From contig CAZXEH010000009.1 of NCBI GenBank assembly GCA_964639885.1, positions 1 to 62,755 on the forward strand: a DNA stretch of 62,755 nucleotides. Reading direction: 5' to 3'. The position numbers were made by a program, and so were the translations under genes. Under the pieces are notes generated by a model that worked only from the letters and a program-made list of their open reading frames with translations, ran no database searches and was not told the DNA's origin. This DNA is from JAGNLA01 sp964639885. GTDB lineage: Bacteria; Caldisericota; Caldisericia; JAAYUI01. This document shows, one piece after another, positions 35,701 to 45,594 of this stretch; positions within the stretch are counted from its first letter, which is position 1; the number at the start of each line of letters is the position of its first letter.

Positions 35701-36864
35701 GGCGAGAAAATCAAGATCACCGTCACTGTTCAGGCTTGCGGAGAAAAAGCTCTGCTGGTCTGGTTGCTCAAAAACAAACTCGACGAGTGTGTCTTTGACC
35801 TCGACTGGGAAAAGGGAATGCTCACAAAGTCGATGTCAACCTATCCATCAGAGAAGTTCTATCTGAATTTCACTGTTAAAAACAATATGGACGTTGACTC
35901 GCTCTTCCTCATCACCTCAGAGGCAAAGGGTGAAAAGATTGAGACTTCAACACAATTCTATGAGCTTCAGATGGGTTCAGGCGAGAGCAGGAGTGTCAGA
36001 TTGACCTGCGTCACTGACCAGAAGGCAAGGATTGGGCAATCGAAAATTTATGTTTATGTCAACTGTGGCAAGACCCACAAAACCCTTTCACTCACCCTCA
36101 ACATCAGGAAACAGGAAGAGTGCGCCTACGCAATCTGCTGGGATGGCAATGGCAAGGACACAATCAGTTCGGATATGCCAATTGATGAACCGGTTGAAAC
36201 CAATGTCAGGGTGGCCAACAAGAGCCTTACGGAACAGTATTTTGCTGTCAAGGTTGAAAGGTCAATTGAAGCCTGGATTACCGGCATTTCCGAAAAAACA
36301 ATCCTCAGGCAGACGTTCACTCTCAATCCGGGACAGGAAGTCAATACCCTTCTCATCCAGGCAACTGCCGGCAAAGAAACACAGATCGGCGAAAAGTGCA
36401 CTGTTACTGTAACAATCAAGGCGTGCGGCGGAGTTCAGACGCTCAAGTGGGAAGTGACATGTGTGCCTCACCAGGAGCTTGACGCAAGCTTTGTAGCCAA
36501 AATGAGTGATCCAAGCTGGCTTAATGACGGAAGACTGATGGTTCCCGGCCTCTTCTCGTTCAAGCGTCAGGGTGTCGGCCTGATAAAGACAAACAAGTTT
36601 GGATTTGAGTTCTATGATGCAGACAACTTTGATGCCACCCTTGGAAAAACCGACATGCTTCCAGTCGATGTGACAGTAGAAAACGGCATAGCTCCATGGA
36701 GCTATAACCTGAGAATTCCGGCAGGCGTAATAAGCAAGGCGCAGGCGAATGGCTCCTCAAACATCAAGGTTGTTATGACCATCACCTTCCTGCTTGAAAA
36801 GAACAAGGTTCAGACTTACGTCGACCGAACCGTGACTTTCATTGTTGCAATCCCAGCCAAGTAA
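32743..36864 (+). CDS. Large secreted FN3/stalk/Ig-repeat protein
   Basis: 1373 aa. ATG 32743 follows TTGGAGG at good spacing. The signal peptide ends at SSANAAG. An FN3-like module (~30-115) is followed by a stalk domain (~120-250; TYVSIRPIIEAAGGTLLWNG and MLPFRFIIENLGGTVGWDG). A ~500-residue beta-rich middle region is unassigned. C-terminal Ig-like units begin near 771, 892 (CAYVAQW), 1015 (CVFDLDW) and 1126 (CAYAICWDG), each with 'N.....F.......L..G.s.......'. A different end domain spans ~1242-1373. It is the same unit type as in the 2323-aa protein downstream. I infer a surface structural protein. Confidence 0.75.
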   Translation: MKKFFVVLVTLMMVLPYLGVSSANAAGSDKPFSLIELAAKTEPGSVTLSWPKTNQSSIFLYRDYNNDDKPIASLNPSDTSYTDKTSGPHNYSLKVIGRDGSLALKSNLLPVWVPSACESSDGTVIKLWVDKPKMVTDCVESTVNTPPTSISGSTYVSIRPIIEAAGGTLLWNGDTRTATVSLPPNTVSLTIGSRTAKVNGADKQISTNPKVVPVIVKGATMLPFRFIIENLGGTVGWDGNEKRMDILLPLQPNKAIVRAMSAFSTLSQGKLGQMVECGSVESVTTTNPAGDFLTGAKILHYASDKPTATPLLDVVDTNGRKLEFSNLKTQFNGIDANLSLYKVSIKSRNSQLPSFTTTVLFNNETGDMIDATFLPSTLGFAYEQSMLNAKLMGKGEFSQVVASYKIGYSSAKLSGGKLSFAINSILFNTTASGKLTTISPGCSPCQLGRTDVYAEFKNTCADDISQSAKINLPIISNLYDFSLGLGSVGEQVGFAIDQGCGFFPSSSCPDVTEKQSEMAFEVADFRPIAATDNPRTASIPVKGVVRLLGKTGWFPETVNDKTKNYISFKLPSDPKPRTMSLAFGGSRNFGSFTLSAMTTSQYPGNPPRLSIKVPLLSSPAGNQVGIFKMIAKASLSILSPVDLIGSWFSQSGKKVAQFGGEEVLAKSEFDCPCSGSLKAIEDAKLAVETKGDLSVVKITCRINTDAAFRNDSDKVEVQMFRNDEPLDVVTVVKANPNVTLTDGDPYAGETYKYCIKCMVNSKVIDEWCNDEEITPMPSSFNITWPNNTTNFSAKIMAGDKFYLKIKVANTSESEIKVSLYLKPPCRAWKVSFTNQALSTVVAVPANGTNLSTQIAVTPDVGLSGGEVCEFTIEAVSGKQKKAIKLKATTEAAQCAYVAQWNEGGTGIGGDTSSGIQNVQSFTIKNTGNEINKFIIDLGYDRMGSTAQQQWLLRFGNDYVPGMTINLRPDESREIQVFCRAANDMPDGEKIKITVTVQACGEKALLVWLLKNKLDECVFDLDWEKGMLTKSMSTYPSEKFYLNFTVKNNMDVDSLFLITSEAKGEKIETSTQFYELQMGSGESRSVRLTCVTDQKARIGQSKIYVYVNCGKTHKTLSLTLNIRKQEECAYAICWDGNGKDTISSDMPIDEPVETNVRVANKSLTEQYFAVKVERSIEAWITGISEKTILRQTFTLNPGQEVNTLLIQATAGKETQIGEKCTVTVTIKACGGVQTLKWEVTCVPHQELDASFVAKMSDPSWLNDGRLMVPGLFSFKRQGVGLIKTNKFGFEFYDADNFDATLGKTDMLPVDVTVENGIAPWSYNLRIPAGVISKAQANGSSNIKVVMTITFLLEKNKVQTYVDRTVTFIVAIPAK

Positions 36865-36884
36865 GAATCAGTCAACAATAACCA

Positions 36885-36914
36885 AACAGCCGGATGAAAA
36901 TCCGGCTGTTTTTT
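36885..36914 (+). terminator. Rho-independent terminator
   Basis: AACAGCCGGAT-GAAA-ATCCGGCTGTT followed by TTTT, 20 bp after the 1373-aa protein gene. Confidence 0.9.
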
Positions 36915-36949
36915 GTGAGTAACCTTTGGCATTGGGTTTGACTGGATGA

Positions 36950-37430
36950 CCAGGATGCTGAAAAATGAGCGAACCGGTAAATACGGGAGATAACCAAAAT
37001 GATTGTAATCTCCATGATTTTTATAATAAATATTTGATTTAACGATTAAAAATTTAAATTTTTATTATTATTATTGATATTTTATAAATATTATATAGAA
37101 TATTTTGTGTGTTATTCTTATATTTATATTAAATTGATATAAAAAAAAGTTCAGTATGCAAATAATACCAGCATATAATGTCGCTAATGTAGCATAGATT
37201 TTTTAGTAAATGATGTTTCATAAATCAAATACATCCAGCAAAAAACATTGACTAATAACGTTTAGTTCTTATCATGATTGACAAACTTTAGCTCTACCAC
37301 GTTTTGATCTGTTAGTTTTGGCAAAGCCTGTATAAATAATGATATTTCTTTGAATGAAGCATATTTATATATATAATTAATAAATTTAATAGAAATTTAA
37401 ATATTGATTTGCTATCATGCCCTTTGGAGG
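36950..37430. other. Extremely AT-rich intergenic region
   Basis: About 480 bp without a credible gene, roughly 20-25% GC by eye in its core (37010-37400), against mid-40s around it. It has many A/T runs and ATTATT repeats. It ends in an extended -10-like TGcTATCAT (37410-37418) just before the ribosome-binding site of the 2323-aa gene, so at least its right end is probably a promoter with an UP-element-like upstream. No repeats of known type were seen. Confidence 0.6.
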
Positions 37431-37434
37431 CAAA

Positions 37435-40400
37435 ATGAAAATAATCGACGGTTTGATGAAAAAAATAACTTTGCTTTGTGTGGTAGCCATGCTATTGTCT
37501 TTTGTCGCACCAGCATTTGGATCAATAAATGAAAGTGACAGATTTAATCTTGTAACCACCTCTGGCTGCAACGAGATAACGCTTTCCTGGAACAGCATTC
37601 CGGATGTGCAGTACTACTGGCCGTACCAGATTTTTGAAGACGGCTCAGAATACCCGCTCATTGACTTTGCCTCAAAAGATTTGACTTTCACACACAAAGA
37701 CCTTGAAGACGGAAAGGAGTATTGCTACATCGTCAAGGCAACTGACGACAAAGGCAAGGAAATCACAATAAGTTCCATAGTGTGTGCAAAAACAGATTGC
37801 AGTAAGGTAGTTGAAAACTGTACTTACCGTATGGAGTTTGTTGTTGGTTCAAAAAGTTACTATCTGGATGGATCTAGCTATGATCAAAATGGTTCAATGT
37901 TAACAATGGATTCACCACCTGTGATAGTAAACAACAGGACAATGATACCCGCAAAGTACGTTGTTGACAATCTCAAGGATGCTACAATTCAGTGGGATCA
38001 GAAAACTAAGGAAGTTAAAATTATTGCAAAAAGATGCTGCTCACTGGATAAAATAAAACCATCAACTCTAATAGATGTTGTTATTATTTACAAGATTGGT
38101 AAAAACACTGTAAACGTTGATGGCAAGGAACAACCCATTGACAAAACAAACTCAAAGATCGCACCTATGATCATAAGTGGAAGAACCATGATCCCATTCA
38201 GGAATCTTGGCGAAAATCTTGGTGCAGTTGTCGATTACATCCCAAACGAAAAAAGGATTATTTTGGATTTTGACTGCAAATTAAAGAAAACTCCAAACGA
38301 GGACATCATTGATAAGCCGCCTAATCCTGTAATAAAAACTCTTTGCGGTTGTATTGATTCAATCATTGTCGCGGCGGCAAAGGGTCCAGGTGTTCCGGCG
38401 ACTGTAACATTTCTACCAGATTGTGGCATGAGTGCCAATCCAATGACTTTAAAGGTAAACAGCTATCTTTCTGCTTCAAACAGTTCTGATCCATTGTACA
38501 ACTATTCAGATGTTTTAGACCCATCATCGAATCCTGCAACAGGTTTCCCAAGACCAACCGACGGTTGGGACATGCCAAGTTATGTAGGAAGCTGGAAAGG
38601 ACAGATCAAATCAGGAACAACAAACGATCGAACCTGGTGTGCAATAATAAAATACTATACATTTGGTGGACAAAACTACATTGTCTCATGGGAAATGCAT
38701 CCAGAAAAGGAAGAATGCTGTACTGAAATTGTCTGTGCCTGCATATATGGATATGATGAGGATACAGCACCGGGGCACATAAGGCTATTCATCCAAGATG
38801 ATTGCTTGGATCAACCTTCCAAGGTTCATGTATTCTCTGTGCCTTTTAATATGAGCTGCATCAATCCGCCAGCTGGAAGCAGTTCATATCTTATTTACAA
38901 TTATATTGGAGATTATCCAAACGGCACTATAACAGGCACAGTCAATGGTGTCACCAAGAAAAAATGGTGCATCAAGTACAAAACTAATTCTACAGGCGAT
39001 TTTCTATCATGGGAAATGACGCCTGACAACTGTGAGTGCAGTTGCATTGATACCTGCAAGGGATGCCTTGTGAGCCTGACACCCACTCCATCATGCAATG
39101 GTAATATAATACCACAAAATCAATGGACTGCGGTGTTTGACCTTGATTGTAATCCTTCAACAACAAACGATCGAACGACGTATAGTCAGTCATCGGTTGC
39201 ATCATCAACAACTGCAGGTGCAGTTTATGTAAGTCTTGCCAACCTCTGGCGAAGGTGTAACTGTGGCCAGTCAACAAACTCAAAGACTTTTACCACAGAT
39301 TCAGATTTTAACTCTGGAATTATGCAATCGGTCGACCACAACCCAACAGCTGATCAGCTGGAAATTCAATATCCAGTTACAACAACTCCTTTCCCGCACA
39401 TTTGGATTCCAAACTGGAATGACTACACTGTAAGCAAGGTCAGCACTGTATCTCCATATCCAGTCTTAGCTAGATATAGAGTGTCAAGCAAGACGGTTAA
39501 CACTAATTCGAGTCTGGGACCATCTAGAACAACAGTCGACAAGGAAGGAAATTGCTGGGTTGCAATCAGAGACACTGGTTCTGTTGTAAAAATTCTAAAT
39601 ATTCCAGTAGACAATAATAACAACGGTTTGGTAACTTCACAAAACGAAACCGATCTAAAAGCCTGGGGTCAAGACGATGCAATACAATATGAAGTGATCC
39701 TTGATCATGCAAACCAGGGAGTATACAAACCTACAATATCCGGTCAAAACTTTACTGGTGTCTATACAACCGTTTCTGGACCCAGGGCTCTAGCAATTGA
39801 TGAAAACAACACGCTTTGGATAGGAACAAGAGATACTAGAAAGGTTTACAAAGTCTCGCAGAATTTGACAAACAATCCACCAAGTGCAACTTTAAACACT
39901 TACTTCAATATAGCCAACGCTACTTATGCGGCTGGACAAAACTGCCAACCATATGGTGCAGTGGTAGACAAATGTGGTAGTTTATGGATAACAAGTAATA
40001 ATGGTATAGTATTAAAGCTAGCCAATGCTTCAACATCAGCAACGGCTAATCCAGTGTTCATAACAGGTAATGAGAATTTCAAACCTTACAGCCTAACCCT
40101 TGACCCGAATTCTGACTACCTTTATCTATCATCATTTAGTTCAAATGAATACATCTACACCATACCAACTGCAGTTAATGCTAACGGAAGTTCTTGGAAC
40201 AGTCAAACTACAATCAAATACAGTCTTGTTTCAAACATCTCTGGTGGCATTGTTAGAGGAGTTGCATTTGACAGATTCGGTCATTTATGGTCTGTAAACT
40301 CAAACGGCAATATAAGAAGATTTTCCTGTTCAAATGGTTTTGCAACTCTGCAAAGCACTGGAGTCAATTATAGTATTCCCATTGGCTGGTCTCAACCTTC

Positions 40401-43400
40401 TGGGATTGCCATGGATACCGATGGAAAGATGTGGGTTGGTTTTATATCAAACACCTCTGGCACTGTTTTCTTTACTCCAAACGGTGGTAGTTCAGCATGC
40501 AATCTCACAAGAGTCGATGTTATGGGTGGTCATTACACTTATAGCGACATGACAGGTTCAATTGTCAACAGCATCACTGCGCCAACAGGCTATTGGATAA
40601 CTCCAGTAATTGATGCCGGTTGTGACAACCCAACATGGGCACCAATGCAGATTACAAATTTTACACCACATGGCTCATCAATGGAATACTATTGTTCAAC
40701 CTCACAAACCGGGATTACTGGTTCTTGGAGCACTTTTGCGCCTATGATGTCCCCTTTCATACCACCCCCAGGGCAACGCTATCTAAGAATTATGGTTCTT
40801 TTCCGTTCAGGAGAGTTGCAAAGTGGTACTAATTGTCCTGAACCAACATCGCCATATTTGTATGATCTTACTGTCAATTGGAAATGCCAGACTAGCGTCA
40901 ACTGTTGTGCCGATCTATGCCTTGACAGTGCCGGGAAGATAGTCAGCATCACACCAAGAGTTGGGCAAGAACCATGTTGCGTATCCAGTTGCCAATGGAC
41001 AAGCTGTGGATTGGTACAAGACATCACATTCAGCCAGGATCACAACACTGCATTCATAACAGTCAAGGATTGTTCTACCGGAGCTATAAACCATTACTCC
41101 GGAGATGCCAACCTGTATGCCAACAATGCAAGTCAAATAACCTGGGCGACGCCGACGTTGGTGAAGTACGGAGTCGGCAATTGCGCCAAATATTGTATAA
41201 AAGCCAGCAACACCATACCGCCTGAATATACAATAACGGAATGGATCGGTATATCTCCGACTGATCCATGTTGTTGCAAGAGAAATTGTTGTACAGACTG
41301 GCAGCTGTCGATTCCTGCAATCGAGCCGAACAATATTCTTTCCTGGGACAATGTTGAGGCTACAAATTGCGCAAATCACGGGACAAGAGTGACCTTCGGC
41401 CGACTGGTTTTAAAAAACAACTGCGATACGCAAATATGTGTAAAATTTGTTGGCAATAACAACAACTTTTTCATTGCCTCAGACGCCACCAATTTTTCAA
41501 ACGGGATTGCGATGCCTCAGCCAGTGACAATTCCGGCAGGCGGTACGTTGAGCTATCTGTACGGGAGCTTCATTGTCCCTCCAGATTGCGATGCCGATGA
41601 TAAATCCCTGGCATTCACAATCAAACAGGTGGACTGCACAACGGGTGACGAAATTCCAGAGTGTGAAAAAAAGGTATATGTTAAATGCTGTCCAACTCCG
41701 ACAACAAGCAAGTTCTTCTGTGATTGTCTGAAAGTCGTCAGCAAGGTTACGACAACACCGACCGGCGTCTTCGCAGTGGATGGAGCGAATACCCAGATGT
41801 TTGTTTATATTGATTCCAACAATCCAGTCTTTAACCAGATTGCAGCCAACAGCTTCATTTCTGTAGCTGGTTTGACTGATATCTCATACGGCGTAACTCC
41901 AGGCGTCCGGGGACTCACCATAAGGATAGCCCAGGGGTTCGAATGTAGCCATAAAAATGTGTCTTTGACAATCACGGCCAACTCCCAGACAGCTTTCCTG
42001 AATGGAAACCAGATACAGATGAACAACCCAGTTCTTCAGTCCAATTCGGAACTCCTGGTTTCTCTCACGGATTTTGTGGATCACCTGACAACCGGTTCCA
42101 CAAGCTCACAATGGATCAGCAGCACGCAAACAATCATCTTCACTTTCTGCGACGCCTTCACGATAAAATGCCAAATCGGATCCACACAGGCAATCCTGAC
42201 GATTCCCTCGACTGGTAATGGGCAAAGTGTTTCGTTCTCCCTTTCCTCCCCTCCGCAGATTGTCGGTGGTCTGGGTTACGTACCTGTAAAATCAATTGTT
42301 GAATTCCTGGGAGGTAGCTATATTTGCCAGAATAATCCGGCAGGGGCACTGTCCTGCTCTATCAGACTGATGCTCTGTCCCTGCACGGAGGACAGCTCAT
42401 GTTGCAGGTGGAGCCTTGGTTTGTGGGCAGACCCCGGTGCTCCGCAGCCTTTCCCGACAGAAATGTGTCCTGGAGAAACCGTTACAAGATCTCTTGCACT
42501 CAAAAATGACTGCCCAGCCGGTTCCCAGGGCATTGTTGTCACTGTTGTGTCGCCATATCCAAACTGCACTGTCACTCTGCCTTCTGCGCCATTTACACTT
42601 AATGCCGGGCAGCTGATGCCGTTCAACCTGACTTTCACCATGCCTCAAAACTGCACTGCAGGACAGGAATATACGATTGCTGTCGTTGTTCAAACACAAG
42701 GGTGTGGCGAGAAAATATTCTCATCAAAAGTGAAATGCAAAACATGCGAGACTTGCTGTAATTACGTTTTTGAGAACAGCTTTTACGGGGAATTCCCTGC
42801 GAGCCTGTGTCCAGGCAAACGGGCTACAACCAAAATAAACATCATGAATAAATGTGAAACACGCTCATTGACCCTCAATGTTTCCGGCAACGGCAACACA
42901 ACGATAACGCCTCAACCTTCAGTTACGTTACTGCCCGGGCAATCACAGGTTTTCACTATAGTTTTCACTATGCCTGGAACAGTTGGTGGAGCCTGCAATG
43001 TACGATCAGCTTCAGCATCCTATACAATCAAGGTTGATGGCTGCACGGACCTTGTGAAATCCTTCCAGATCAGATGCACTGAGGTGGATTGTTCTCCTTG
43101 CTGTGATTGGGACATCCAGCCAAGCAAAACATCTCAAAGAATGTTGTACCTGTGCCCTGGTGAGACGGCCACAATCGATGCCTTCGAGATTGTAAACAAC
43201 TGCCCACAGGGATCGGCACCGATTGAATTCACCATCACACTTCCAAGTTCTACAAACATACTGGCCATCTCCCCGACTACATTCACTCTCAATCCAGGCG
43301 AGAAGAAAGCGCTGTCCATCAAACTGAAAATGCCGGATTGCAGGCAAGAGTCAACCGCTGGTGTAGATTTTCCGTTCAATGTAACAACAAAGCCCAAAGA

Positions 43401-44406
43401 GTGCAGTAAATCGGTCAAGTTCACCATTTATTGCAAGAATTGTGAAAACTGCTGTGATTTTCAGCTCTCTGATTACCCCATACCAAAACAGATGTGCTAC
43501 AACGAAGAGTACAGGTTCATGCCAACAATTACGAACAAGTGCAGCAAGGCAATGAAGTTCACAATAACACCAGTCCAAAACACAACAATCAACGGCAGCA
43601 CCAGCCCCTTCACATCCCCGGTTGCCATTCCTGCCAACGGTACACTGTCTTTCACGGTTGTCTACAAGATGCCACAGTGCACCCCACCGCAAAAGACTTC
43701 CTTCACCTGGACAATCAAGCCAGAAAACTGTGAGGCTAAGAAGATCACAAACACTGTTGAATGCAAAAGTTGTGATCAGTGTTGCCAGTGGGAGTTTGCC
43801 AGCACCGAATCAAGCATCAACATGACAAACGCTGAACTGTGCGCCGGCGAAAAGCTGTGGATCAAGATTAAGGTCAAGAACCTTTGCAAAAACGACAAGG
43901 TGACCATCGACTTCTCTCCGGATGATTCAACAACAACCACGATAACGCCGGCATCGCTTGAGATCCAACCCGGACAAACAGCTGAATACAAAATCGATTT
44001 CACCATGCCAAAATGCACACCGGGCGGTTCAGTGAAACTCTCCTACCGATACAAAGCCTGCGGCAAGGATACCGGTCAGAACTGGTATATCAAATGCAAG
44101 GACTGTTGGTGTGGCAAAACAAGCTCAACGATTAAACTAACCAAAATAGACATCAAGGCAGGCACAATGGAAGGAACCATGAAATCTGGCTCGATCTCGC
44201 TTAACATGAAATTCTCCTTCGATGGCAACGATAGGAAATGGTCATTGCTTGAGATCGGTAAATGCTATGAAATCTGCTACGAAACCAGATCAACAAGAGC
44301 AGGTGAATACTTTTTCGCTTTGGATTACAGGGAAGTAACCTGTCCAAAATCTGCCGGGAGTGGAGGCAGACCAGGCTTGCCTGGTGTAAATCCAAGCTGC
44401 AACTGA
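37435..44406 (+). CDS. Giant secreted protein: two stalk domains, NHL/Vgb-like propeller, cysteine-paired Ig repeats
   Basis: 2323 aa. ATG 37435 follows TTTGGAGG; signal peptide LLCVVAMLLSFVAPAFG. FN3-like ~35-115; first stalk domain ~130-285 (TMIPFRNLGENLGAVVDY). Cys-rich region ~300-600 with two related 'ACIYGYDED..' / 'GCIDSI' modules. A ~six-bladed propeller lies at ~656-1020 (GPSRTTVDKEGNCWVAI, GPRALAIDENNTLWIG, QPSGIAMDTDGKMWVG). A first Ig unit is at ~1284 and the second stalk domain at ~1502-1645. Five further Ig units start with CC near 1656, 1774, 1889, 2006 and 2116 and end with a C..C/CxxC hinge. A short C-terminal domain ends the protein. The first half is more AT-rich than the second. 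Extracellular, likely disulfide-stabilised; no enzyme motif. Confidence 0.75.
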   Translation: MKIIDGLMKKITLLCVVAMLLSFVAPAFGSINESDRFNLVTTSGCNEITLSWNSIPDVQYYWPYQIFEDGSEYPLIDFASKDLTFTHKDLEDGKEYCYIVKATDDKGKEITISSIVCAKTDCSKVVENCTYRMEFVVGSKSYYLDGSSYDQNGSMLTMDSPPVIVNNRTMIPAKYVVDNLKDATIQWDQKTKEVKIIAKRCCSLDKIKPSTLIDVVIIYKIGKNTVNVDGKEQPIDKTNSKIAPMIISGRTMIPFRNLGENLGAVVDYIPNEKRIILDFDCKLKKTPNEDIIDKPPNPVIKTLCGCIDSIIVAAAKGPGVPATVTFLPDCGMSANPMTLKVNSYLSASNSSDPLYNYSDVLDPSSNPATGFPRPTDGWDMPSYVGSWKGQIKSGTTNDRTWCAIIKYYTFGGQNYIVSWEMHPEKEECCTEIVCACIYGYDEDTAPGHIRLFIQDDCLDQPSKVHVFSVPFNMSCINPPAGSSSYLIYNYIGDYPNGTITGTVNGVTKKKWCIKYKTNSTGDFLSWEMTPDNCECSCIDTCKGCLVSLTPTPSCNGNIIPQNQWTAVFDLDCNPSTTNDRTTYSQSSVASSTTAGAVYVSLANLWRRCNCGQSTNSKTFTTDSDFNSGIMQSVDHNPTADQLEIQYPVTTTPFPHIWIPNWNDYTVSKVSTVSPYPVLARYRVSSKTVNTNSSLGPSRTTVDKEGNCWVAIRDTGSVVKILNIPVDNNNNGLVTSQNETDLKAWGQDDAIQYEVILDHANQGVYKPTISGQNFTGVYTTVSGPRALAIDENNTLWIGTRDTRKVYKVSQNLTNNPPSATLNTYFNIANATYAAGQNCQPYGAVVDKCGSLWITSNNGIVLKLANASTSATANPVFITGNENFKPYSLTLDPNSDYLYLSSFSSNEYIYTIPTAVNANGSSWNSQTTIKYSLVSNISGGIVRGVAFDRFGHLWSVNSNGNIRRFSCSNGFATLQSTGVNYSIPIGWSQPSGIAMDTDGKMWVGFISNTSGTVFFTPNGGSSACNLTRVDVMGGHYTYSDMTGSIVNSITAPTGYWITPVIDAGCDNPTWAPMQITNFTPHGSSMEYYCSTSQTGITGSWSTFAPMMSPFIPPPGQRYLRIMVLFRSGELQSGTNCPEPTSPYLYDLTVNWKCQTSVNCCADLCLDSAGKIVSITPRVGQEPCCVSSCQWTSCGLVQDITFSQDHNTAFITVKDCSTGAINHYSGDANLYANNASQITWATPTLVKYGVGNCAKYCIKASNTIPPEYTITEWIGISPTDPCCCKRNCCTDWQLSIPAIEPNNILSWDNVEATNCANHGTRVTFGRLVLKNNCDTQICVKFVGNNNNFFIASDATNFSNGIAMPQPVTIPAGGTLSYLYGSFIVPPDCDADDKSLAFTIKQVDCTTGDEIPECEKKVYVKCCPTPTTSKFFCDCLKVVSKVTTTPTGVFAVDGANTQMFVYIDSNNPVFNQIAANSFISVAGLTDISYGVTPGVRGLTIRIAQGFECSHKNVSLTITANSQTAFLNGNQIQMNNPVLQSNSELLVSLTDFVDHLTTGSTSSQWISSTQTIIFTFCDAFTIKCQIGSTQAILTIPSTGNGQSVSFSLSSPPQIVGGLGYVPVKSIVEFLGGSYICQNNPAGALSCSIRLMLCPCTEDSSCCRWSLGLWADPGAPQPFPTEMCPGETVTRSLALKNDCPAGSQGIVVTVVSPYPNCTVTLPSAPFTLNAGQLMPFNLTFTMPQNCTAGQEYTIAVVVQTQGCGEKIFSSKVKCKTCETCCNYVFENSFYGEFPASLCPGKRATTKINIMNKCETRSLTLNVSGNGNTTITPQPSVTLLPGQSQVFTIVFTMPGTVGGACNVRSASASYTIKVDGCTDLVKSFQIRCTEVDCSPCCDWDIQPSKTSQRMLYLCPGETATIDAFEIVNNCPQGSAPIEFTITLPSSTNILAISPTTFTLNPGEKKALSIKLKMPDCRQESTAGVDFPFNVTTKPKECSKSVKFTIYCKNCENCCDFQLSDYPIPKQMCYNEEYRFMPTITNKCSKAMKFTITPVQNTTINGSTSPFTSPVAIPANGTLSFTVVYKMPQCTPPQKTSFTWTIKPENCEAKKITNTVECKSCDQCCQWEFASTESSINMTNAELCAGEKLWIKIKVKNLCKNDKVTIDFSPDDSTTTTITPASLEIQPGQTAEYKIDFTMPKCTPGGSVKLSYRYKACGKDTGQNWYIKCKDCWCGKTSSTIKLTKIDIKAGTMEGTMKSGSISLNMKFSFDGNDRKWSLLEIGKCYEICYETRSTRAGEYFFALDYREVTCPKSAGSGGRPGLPGVNPSCN

Positions 44407-44409
44407 CGC

Positions 44410-45510
44410 ATGAAGCGCATGAAGCTGATTAGTGCAGTAGTTGCTGTTTTGATGGTTTTTTCAGCAATTTTATCACCGATGAAGGCTGACGAAAAAAAAT
44501 CGATGTCCATGATTGTTGTCAGAAGCAACGATCTGTCGCCTCGTGTTCAAACCGGCATTATCGTCACCTGTTACGATAAGAAATCGGGCGCCTTTGTTGT
44601 CGGTGCGAAAATCACAGTCCAAGGCTGCGGAGTAGACATCAGCATCAGTACAGGAGTGGAAGGTTTTGTCAAATTCAATGTTATTCCGACAGAAACCGGA
44701 TCGATAAAAGTTGAAGCTGATGCAAGGCATCTTGGTTATGATAACATTGAGAAAACGACTCTGACTGTGACAAGGATCACTTATCCCCCTACACTGGTGC
44801 TTGATCCTTGTCCGTCAGCTGTGACATCCGAGAGATTCATGATCTCGGGTACTGCCGAACCTGGTTGTGAAGTTCGCTCGTCTTTGGCAAATACAGAGTT
44901 TTTGGATAAATACAACTATGGCAGTTTTGGCAGAGTTGCTACAGTCGGTACTGGCCCATTCAAACTGGAAGTGAGGTTTCCAGACAAGGCGGGCAAATAC
45001 ATCATAAACATCACTGCAAAGCGCGAAGGCAAGACAACCACAAAACAGGCGGTCATCAACTATACGCCAACTGGCAAGAAATACCGGAAAGTGGTAATGA
45101 AAGTTGACTCTTTTGAAATGATTGTGAACGGAGAGGTTGTCAAGCTGGGGAATCCTCCTATCAAATCCAGCCCGCCACTACCTGCTGATCTCAATGGCAA
45201 CACCTTCGTTCAATGTCAGTCACTTGTAAATGCCGTAAATGCCAGTGTTTCGTGGGATCAGAATGAGAGAAAGATAGTCATAACGAGGCGTTTGAGAAAT
45301 GATGTATCAGTTCAAATAAAACTGTCACCAGGCAGCAAGCTGGCCAGCAGGAACGGGATCAGCGAGAATTTCGATGAAGCCAAGAAGCTGTATCCTGTTA
45401 TAATCAGCGGTAAATCCTATTGCCCGCTCAGGTACATAATTGAAGCACTGTTTGGCAAACTCACCTATGACAGCAAGACTGGAAACATAAACATTACAAT
45501 CGAGGAGTGA
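44410..45510 (+). CDS. Secreted Ig-like/stalk-domain protein
   Basis: 366 aa (or 363 from the ATG at 44419), starting 3 bp after the giant gene's stop with no clear Shine-Dalgarno, so it probably depends on translational coupling. Signal peptide LISAVVAVLMVFSAILSPMKA. Residues ~35-120 and ~125-215 are Ig-like (VGAKITVQGCGVDIS...; MISGTAEPGCEVRSS). Residues ~225-366 are a stalk domain (FVQCQSLVNAVNASVSWDQN and SYCPLRYIIEALFGKLTYD). It shares its operon with the giant protein and could be its partner at the surface. Confidence 0.75.
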   Translation: MKRMKLISAVVAVLMVFSAILSPMKADEKKSMSMIVVRSNDLSPRVQTGIIVTCYDKKSGAFVVGAKITVQGCGVDISISTGVEGFVKFNVIPTETGSIKVEADARHLGYDNIEKTTLTVTRITYPPTLVLDPCPSAVTSERFMISGTAEPGCEVRSSLANTEFLDKYNYGSFGRVATVGTGPFKLEVRFPDKAGKYIINITAKREGKTTTKQAVINYTPTGKKYRKVVMKVDSFEMIVNGEVVKLGNPPIKSSPPLPADLNGNTFVQCQSLVNAVNASVSWDQNERKIVITRRLRNDVSVQIKLSPGSKLASRNGISENFDEAKKLYPVIISGKSYCPLRYIIEALFGKLTYDSKTGNINITIEE

Positions 45511-45594
45511 TAGAACATAGCAGCCTGATTTTCGATGATGGAATGAATCTTTGCGTTATCGTTCAGAGATGTTTGGTTCGAGGGGTAACAACTC

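Noticed and set aside
41000..41400. Open frames on the minus strand inside the giant protein gene
   Set aside because: They are cysteine-rich mirror images of the Cys/Thr/Asn-rich repeat coding and have no start signals.
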